In this document: piece after piece, positions 59,434 to 64,000 of the stretch
Layout: the number at the start of each line of letters is the position of its first letter
How positions within the stretch are numbered: the stretch's first letter is position 1
From: CAWVSB01 sp036960375
GTDB taxonomy: Bacteria; Pseudomonadota; Gammaproteobacteria; Pseudomonadales; CAWVSB01
Direction of reading: 5' to 3'
DNA length: 64,000 nt
Assembly: GCA_036960375.1 (NCBI GenBank)
Contig: JBALVY010000001.1
Coordinates: 992,001 to 1,056,000, forward strand
Translations under genes and position numbers: made by a program
Notes under the pieces: generated by a model
Told to the model about the DNA's origin: nothing
What the model saw: the letters and a program-made list of their open reading frames with translations, nothing else
Databases searched by the model: none

Positions 59434-59916
59434 CTATCCCATAGTCTCTTCAGGCTTATGCCAACCATCCTCATAGGGCGATACAAAAAATGGATCCAGG
59501 ATCATTTCTGTTTGCCACCAGCGTCCGTCTATCTTCACATACTTATCGTGCTCCAGTGCTGACAACCACATTGCCGTGTCGCTGATAGTGCAGGCCTGCC
59601 ACAAATACCAGGTTGCGCTGGCAGATTGTCCGTCATCAGCCAATTTTATCTCCGGTTGCACGAAATAGTGAACGGCAAAGCTGATGTCTTTTCGTGCTTC
59701 GCGGAAGAAATCCTGAATAACTTTACGGCTCTCATGGCGCCCCCAGCCTTCACCACCATCCCACACTGCGTCTTCTGAAAAGACATCTGCCATTTTATCC
59801 GGGTTATAACAATCATCGCAAGCCCTTGCATACACCACTTTCAGGTCCTTGATGGCCTGGATGTCTTCAATTTTTTGGATGCGCCTTTCGAGCGCCTGCA
59901 GATTCGTGTCACTCAT
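59434..59916 (-). CDS. SnoaL-like / NTF2-fold protein
   Basis: A 160-residue NTF2-like protein: IEDIQAIKDLKVVYARACDDCYNPDKMADVFSEDAVWDGGEGWGRHESRKVIQDFFREARKDISFAVHYFVQPEIKLADDGQSASATWYLWQACTI is the SnoaL_4 pattern. The Asp after the first helix pair and a His in AVHYF line up with catalytic or binding residues in dehydratases and cyclases of this group. Between the nitrilase and the UbiD-like genes, with 55- and 82-base gaps; probably a pathway isomerase or dehydratase. Confidence 0.8.
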   Translation of the reverse strand: MSDTNLQALERRIQKIEDIQAIKDLKVVYARACDDCYNPDKMADVFSEDAVWDGGEGWGRHESRKVIQDFFREARKDISFAVHYFVQPEIKLADDGQSASATWYLWQACTISDTAMWLSALEHDKYVKIDGRWWQTEMILDPFFVSPYEDGWHKPEETMG

Positions 59917-59971
59917 TGTTTAGTACCTGCTTAACGTTATGGGTCTTGTGAATGAAATGGTTTTGCTTCAG

Positions 59972-60835
59972 TCAGTCCGTAGAACTAATCTTTGAATAAC
60001 TATCCGGTCGCCTAATCCACCACAAATCGGCTGCGGGAAGTTCCGGCACTAGCATCTTGTCGTTACTGGCAATGGCCGGCTGTATGTCGGCATAGATAAT
60101 CTCTTCCCGATCAGCGCTCGCCTCTACCATCACGTTGCCATAGGGGTCGACGATTTGGCTGCGCCCTGCAAATGGCACTTCTCTTTCTACGCCAATGCGA
60201 TCTGCCCCTACAATCCATACATGATTTTCAAGCGCGCGGGTTCGCAGTACGTGGTCAAAGACGGCCTCTCCGGCGGGCACCGCGACGGTATTCGTGGGAA
60301 AGGCAATAATGTCGGCACCATTGAGTGCTAGCATTCTAGCCGTTTCTGGAATCCACATGTCGTAGCAAATGCACATGCCGATATTGCCAATTTCGGTTTT
60401 AAAAACAGGGAAACCCTGGTCGGATTCGCCTCGTGTAATAGGCCAGGCTTCTTCTGCCGGATACCATGGGTGCATTTTTCTATATTTTCCAATGTACCCC
60501 TCGGGTCCGACTAGGACTGACACATTGTAAAAGCCCGATTCGTGGGTTTCGACCATGCCGGCGACAATGTAAACATCTTTTTCTTTCGCTTTCTTCGTAA
60601 GTATTTCCGTTGATGGCCCGGGTACCGACTCTGCTGCCGCAGCGGTTTCAGTGCTATCTTCGAACACGTAAGCGGTTAGTGCGCACTCGGGAAAAATAAC
60701 CAGCCTGGCACCTGCAGCAGATGCTTCATCAATGCAGGACAGCGCTTTAGCCATATTTCCTGCTTTATCATTGAGTCTGGGCTCCATTTGAATCGCTGCA
60801 ACCGTAATCGTGTCCAATGTTTTTTGTTCAGACAT
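59972..60835 (-). CDS. Carbon-nitrogen hydrolase (nitrilase/amidase)
   Basis: A 287-residue nitrilase-superfamily enzyme with the full triad: Glu 50 in LVIFPECALTAY, Lys 120 in GKYRKMHPWYPAE and Cys 157 in IGMCICYDMWIPETARMLALNGADIIAFPTN. It hydrolyses a nitrile or amide in the cytosol, releasing ammonia. Its N-terminus is 15 bases after the DUF3179-like gene on the same strand. The window-edge CN-hydrolase at 2-367 is a second, different one. Confidence 0.92.
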   Translation of the reverse strand: MSEQKTLDTITVAAIQMEPRLNDKAGNMAKALSCIDEASAAGARLVIFPECALTAYVFEDSTETAAAAESVPGPSTEILTKKAKEKDVYIVAGMVETHESGFYNVSVLVGPEGYIGKYRKMHPWYPAEEAWPITRGESDQGFPVFKTEIGNIGMCICYDMWIPETARMLALNGADIIAFPTNTVAVPAGEAVFDHVLRTRALENHVWIVGADRIGVEREVPFAGRSQIVDPYGNVMVEASADREEIIYADIQPAIASNDKMLVPELPAADLWWIRRPDSYSKISSTD

Positions 60836-60850
60836 GCTTCATCTCCTTTA

Positions 60851-62059
60851 TCAAGCAGCCGCTTCAAGACTGACGGGTGCTCGGTTTAGGTCGGTTTCAG
60901 GGAAGTAATTCACCCACACGCACCAGTAGGCGGCGGCCTTCACTGTCTCAACTCGCTGCAGTTTTCCTCGGTCAGATTCACCCCAAAAATCGATCTCAGA
61001 CACGGGGGCACCACTATCGTTGTAATAGATACCCATGCTTTCGTAATGAGAGTCATATGCGCAGACGATATCCCGGCCGCCGACCGTAGTATTGATAAGG
61101 TCACCATTTTGGTGAATAAACTGCTCGGTATATGCGACGGAATCCTTGCCCACATTAAAGCCCCAGACGTACTCCTTCATTCTCAGCCTGTCATCAATAA
61201 CATCCATGGTGTTAAACAACAGTGACTCCTTAGTATCGTGAATAGCAACGATCACGATAACGACCCATTCAATTATGTGGTCAAACAGGCAGAGAAATGG
61301 GTTTTTCAGGAAAGAGGGGATTTTATTGAGAAACACTTTTCCGTCGGGAAACGCCTTCTCGAAGGCTCTCAACGGCATTCGGTAGGTCGGCCATTGCTGC
61401 ATCTTGGTGTCAGAGTGGCGGCCGTCGCATTCACGCGTGCCGTACATTTGTTGTATAGGCTCGCCTTCCTTATTGCGCATAATAAGATTGTTGCCGATCT
61501 GGGCGATTACGGTCAGGTTTTGTGGTTCACCCTCTATCTCCGCTTTGTAGCCGAGACCCAGATGCGTCATGGCGCAATAGGTGAGAATGATATTCTGGTC
61601 TCCGCCCAGACTCTCTAGCGTGCCCACTAAATGAGGGCGTTTCATGTGATAATCTGGGTGAGCACGGGCCTCGCCGTTATTATCGAGTACAATCACGCTT
61701 TCGTCAGAACGGACGTGCTTTTTAGCTTCTTCGATGGAATAAAAAGCGGCGTTCGATTGCTGGTTGCGTAAACCCACATGTATAAACACCCAGGGGAATC
61801 CTGCAAAGAATAAGGTAAAACCCAGTAGTACCTCGGTGCTTCGTCCCCAGCTCACATCTTGCTGGAAATCGATTAAGGCTCCCATAAATGCGCAAGCCAA
61901 GGCTGCGGATATAATTTTGTATTCATTTCGAATCGCAAAAACCATTCTTTTGCGAGTAACGTTTAAAAATATTTGGGTAATATCTCCAAGGTCTCGAAAA
62001 TATTGTAAAGCGATTAAAACGCCTGCAACCATCAATATCCAGTAAGCCATTTGCCACAT
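60851..62059 (-). CDS. DUF3179-like membrane-anchored protein
   Basis: A 402-residue protein. The first about 110 residues have three hydrophobic segments (YWILMVAGVLIALQYF, KIISAALACAFMGALI, VLLGFTLFFAGFPWVFIHVGL). The rest is soluble: DESVIVLDNNGEARAHPDYHMKRPHLVGTLESLGGDQNIILTYCAMTHLGLGY resembles the DUF3179 pattern (..V.GV.(N)GEARAYP... H.I(V)ND.LGG.PV..TYCPLC). DUF3179 has no known reaction. It is the first gene of the minus-strand group, before the nitrilase. Confidence 0.6.
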   Translation of the reverse strand: MWQMAYWILMVAGVLIALQYFRDLGDITQIFLNVTRKRMVFAIRNEYKIISAALACAFMGALIDFQQDVSWGRSTEVLLGFTLFFAGFPWVFIHVGLRNQQSNAAFYSIEEAKKHVRSDESVIVLDNNGEARAHPDYHMKRPHLVGTLESLGGDQNIILTYCAMTHLGLGYKAEIEGEPQNLTVIAQIGNNLIMRNKEGEPIQQMYGTRECDGRHSDTKMQQWPTYRMPLRAFEKAFPDGKVFLNKIPSFLKNPFLCLFDHIIEWVVIVIVAIHDTKESLLFNTMDVIDDRLRMKEYVWGFNVGKDSVAYTEQFIHQNGDLINTTVGGRDIVCAYDSHYESMGIYYNDSGAPVSEIDFWGESDRGKLQRVETVKAAAYWCVWVNYFPETDLNRAPVSLEAAA

Positions 62060-62432
62060 AGTATTCCACTCTCTCTATACACGTTAAAAACTCCCAAGCA
62101 GTAACTAAAACAGCCTCGCGAGTTAGTTGGTTTACGTCAATGCAGACGAGGGTGGCCCCCTCCACATGACTGTCAGCCACCTCTGTTGCGTAACTGAGTG
62201 AATCTGAATAATAGAACACTTTCCGGTCAATAACAATAATATCAATGGTATTATTATCAATAGAGTACTGTATTCGGCTAAATCCAGTAAATATCAGGTG
62301 GCAAAAGGGCAGAATGCTAAGTTTGAGGGATCAATAGACACGATGCAGCTGGGGAACCCCCATGCATTAGTGGGTAAAGGCCCAATAGCCGTCGCTTAAA
62401 TGGTCAGGAAAGCAGCCTTCTATAAGCACTTA
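62060..62432. promoter_or_regulatory. Intergenic region with an AT-rich inverted repeat
   Basis: No gene is seen in these 373 bases. AATAATA (62235-62241) and TATTATT (62249-62255) form a 7-bp dyad with a 7-base centre, a plausible operator or -10 region about 175 bases upstream of the DUF3179-like gene. The rest is unremarkable. Confidence 0.4.
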
Positions 62433-62720
62433 TTAGCCAGTGTTAGCAGTGATATTACGTGTAGACTTAAAAGGTGCTGTAACTAAAGACTTCAGCACAA
62501 ACCACAGTAACTTGGGCTTAAGCAGTTGAGCCATCAAAGAAGGCAGTTCATCGGGCTCCACCGCAATCCAGACATTCCAGATTACCGGTTCAGTGGTTTT
62601 ACAATACAAAACCAGCGCCCCTTCCGGCGGTTTGGTGGGGGGGAGGCGCGTCATCTCTGACTCTTTCGCCAGATGCATCTTTAATGCCATTTTACCTAAA
62701 CCGGTAGAGCCTGCCTGCAC
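62433..62720 (-). CDS. Small protein of unknown function
   Basis: A 95-residue soluble protein starting at GTG 62720, behind GAGG with eight-base spacing, 15 bases after the FAD oxidoreductase gene. Core: PEGALVLYCKTTEPVIWNVWIAVEPDELPSLMAQLLKPKLLWFVLKSLVTAPFKS. No family recognised. A fragment of a paralogue occurs at 56407-56544 on the opposite strand. Probably cotranscribed with, and perhaps assisting, the FAD oxidoreductase. Confidence 0.7.
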   Translation of the reverse strand: MQAGSTGLGKMALKMHLAKESEMTRLPPTKPPEGALVLYCKTTEPVIWNVWIAVEPDELPSLMAQLLKPKLLWFVLKSLVTAPFKSTRNITANTG

Positions 62721-62735
62721 AGTAAACGCCTCGCT

Positions 62736-64000
62736 CTAATCGTTTTGTAAAAAATTGTTGGCTTTTGCTTTGGCTACCATCTCCGGCTCTGGCCACCAGA
62801 TATCCAAGCTTAAATCCTCGGCCACTATTTTAGCCGCGTTATAACCCGCGCCGTGTAAAATCATACCGCCGGGATACACCGCCGCCCCGCCCATATACAA
62901 GCCATCAACCGGCGTACTGTAGTTGGAGCATTGGTCGTTGGGGCGCAGGTAGCCCATTTGCGTCATGCTATAGGCGCCCTGTTTATAGGAGCCATGTTTC
63001 ATATTAATTAGACGGCGCTCAATATCCTTTGGGGTACAGACAAATTCATACCCACAGGTCGCGTCTTTTAGGTTGGGGGCATATTCCGCCCAGGCAGCAA
63101 AACACTGCTTCATATAATCCTTGCGTACATCATCCCAGTCCTGGCCGTCCAGTTTATACGGTGCCCAGCATTCAAATCGCAGGGTACTTAATTCACCGCA
63201 GACGTCATGGCCGACGGCGGCAAGGCTATCAAACTGGGAAGTGCAGGTGGCGTGCCCATGAATAGCTCCGAGGCGGCCATTAGCGACATCATCATGGGCC
63301 TGCAGCACATCTTCTTCCGACTCAATGCCGATCACATTCATCAAGGCGTGATTGGCATCAGGGTTAAATTTTGCAGATGTGTAATCCGGCGCTGGGCCAA
63401 CCATTCCGTAGTGGCTGGTGCAAATAGAAATGTCCTCCCATTGCCACTGCTTGGTAGCGGCGAGCAAATCTACAGGTAATTCTTTTTCGTCGATAAAATC
63501 GATAAACGTCTGCTCTGGGTTAACCGTGCTGACAATGGCTTTGGCGCGGTATTCGTCGCCATCTGTTGTTCTGACACCTACGGCGCGACCATTGTCCATT
63601 ATGATTTTTTCGACGCCAGCTCTGTCTTTGACTTCGCCACCGGCTTTACGGAAAACGCTATGCATTGAAGATGCCAGCGAGTGGGAACCACCGCGAACCA
63701 GAGCCGCATTCATCATTCGATATATCCACAAAGGCACTAGGTAGCCTACATTGGTGGCATCTGGCGTAATGCCCCACAGGGTGGCCAAATACAGCATTGC
63801 GCCTTTCACCCGAGAGTTTTCAAAACCGTAACTGTCGATAATTTCTGTTGGTGTCATTTCGGATATGGCAGCGACTTTTTTGCCAAGTTCCGTTTGTTGA
63901 AACAAAGATATTTGATCCAGTGCCGGTACGGCAGGCACATAGGTGGCAGGAATAAGTATCTCGTCGCACATTTCTTTAAAGTCAGCGAACATTGTGCGGA
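62736..64000 (-). CDS. FAD-dependent oxidoreductase (phytoene-desaturase-like), partial
   Basis: The frame stays open to the window edge, so the N-terminal FAD-binding Rossmann part is missing; an ATG at 63992 is internal. The remaining about 420 residues have features of the NAD(P)/FAD-dependent phytoene-dehydrogenase-like group: GYLVPLWIYRMMNAALVRGGSHSLASSMHSVFRKAGGEVKDRAGVEKIIMDNGRAVGVRTTDGDEYRAKAIVSTVNPEQTF and the C-terminal FAD motif PVDGLYMGGAAVYPGGMILHGAGYNAAKIVAEDL. Substrate unknown: a polyene, carotenoid, steroid or amine. Confidence 0.85.
   Translation of the reverse strand, partial: RTMFADFKEMCDEILIPATYVPAVPALDQISLFQQTELGKKVAAISEMTPTEIIDSYGFENSRVKGAMLYLATLWGITPDATNVGYLVPLWIYRMMNAALVRGGSHSLASSMHSVFRKAGGEVKDRAGVEKIIMDNGRAVGVRTTDGDEYRAKAIVSTVNPEQTFIDFIDEKELPVDLLAATKQWQWEDISICTSHYGMVGPAPDYTSAKFNPDANHALMNVIGIESEEDVLQAHDDVANGRLGAIHGHATCTSQFDSLAAVGHDVCGELSTLRFECWAPYKLDGQDWDDVRKDYMKQCFAAWAEYAPNLKDATCGYEFVCTPKDIERRLINMKHGSYKQGAYSMTQMGYLRPNDQCSNYSTPVDGLYMGGAAVYPGGMILHGAGYNAAKIVAEDLSLDIWWPEPEMVAKAKANNFLQND

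Noticed and set aside
1..64000. tRNA, rRNA, CRISPR array, prophage or intact insertion sequence
   Set aside because: No cloverleaf, repeat-spacer pattern, transposase or phage structural gene was recognised in either strand by eye; tRNAs could still be missed without a covariance search.

Overview
The window looks like chromosomal DNA of a heterotrophic, probably marine gammaproteobacterium. This is an inference from the TonB-dependent receptor, the homodimeric (AceE-type) pyruvate dehydrogenase E1, the Lrp/AsnC, GntR and TetR regulators, mid-range GC, and the density of CoA-transferase, UbiD and ring-oxygenase genes typical of Cellvibrionales-like degraders. No rRNA, tRNA, CRISPR array, phage module or intact insertion sequence was recognised. 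Almost everything is accessory catabolism. Layout: (1) 0-8.7 kb, a tight plus-strand operon: the end of a carbon-nitrogen hydrolase, a protein resembling red chlorophyll catabolite/bilin reductases, two aldehyde dehydrogenases, an alpha/beta-hydrolase with His in place of the nucleophile, an isochorismatase-type amidase, an SSS symporter and the two membrane subunits of a TRAP transporter. (2) 8.8-16.3 kb: a ketosteroid-isomerase-like protein, the TRAP binding protein (convergent), a GntR regulator with a two-domain VOC protein, then an FAD monooxygenase and two MFS transporters. (3) 16.3-24.7 kb: an AsnC regulator divergent from a solitary pyruvate-dehydrogenase-like E1, then a TetR divergent from a TonB receptor followed by two unknown membrane proteins. 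(4) 24.7-28.8 kb: divergent HMG-CoA-lyase and CaiB CoA-transferase genes, a secreted protein, a 38-bp perfect hairpin and a DsbA/FrnE-like protein. (5) 28.9-36.6 kb: FAD oxidase, Rieske oxygenase, 2Fe-2S ferredoxin, a 70-residue PCP_red-like protein, UbiD decarboxylase, UbiX and an MFS carrier. (6) 36.6-39.8 kb: a CvfB-like protein and an orphan leuCD pair on the minus strand. (7) 40.0-50.4 kb: a His-rich metal transporter-like protein, then a long plus-strand operon: amidohydrolase without its HxH motif, CaiB, a 96-residue unknown, a His-tailed cupin, CaiB, HMG-CoA-lyase, HyuA and HyuB. (8) 50.4-56.6 kb: a lipoprotein amidohydrolase, then a Tat-exported sulfatase, a ribbon-helix-helix protein and an AraC regulator lying between two copies of the end of a broken EAL gene. 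(9) 56.6-64.0 kb, all minus strand: metallo-beta-lactamase, aberrant UbiD, SnoaL-like protein, nitrilase and DUF3179-like membrane protein, then a small protein and a truncated FAD oxidoreductase. How the genes may work together: the parts suggest uptake (TonB receptor, TRAP, SSS, MFS), oxidative or reductive attack (Rieske, FAD enzymes, RCCR-like), decarboxylation (UbiD/UbiX), amide or cyclic-amide opening (nitrilases, isochorismatase, HyuA/HyuB), and CoA activation with carbon-carbon cleavage (CaiB plus HMG-CoA-lyase, possibly after an aconitase-type LeuCD step). A palindrome, TAYAATG-N6-CATTATA, occurs in three divergent promoter regions, with a weaker copy before the FAD monooxygenase, so several of these blocks may share one regulator. 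The substrate is unknown. Tetrapyrrole- or imide-derived compounds are one speculative fit; steroids, terpenoids or aromatics are alternatives.
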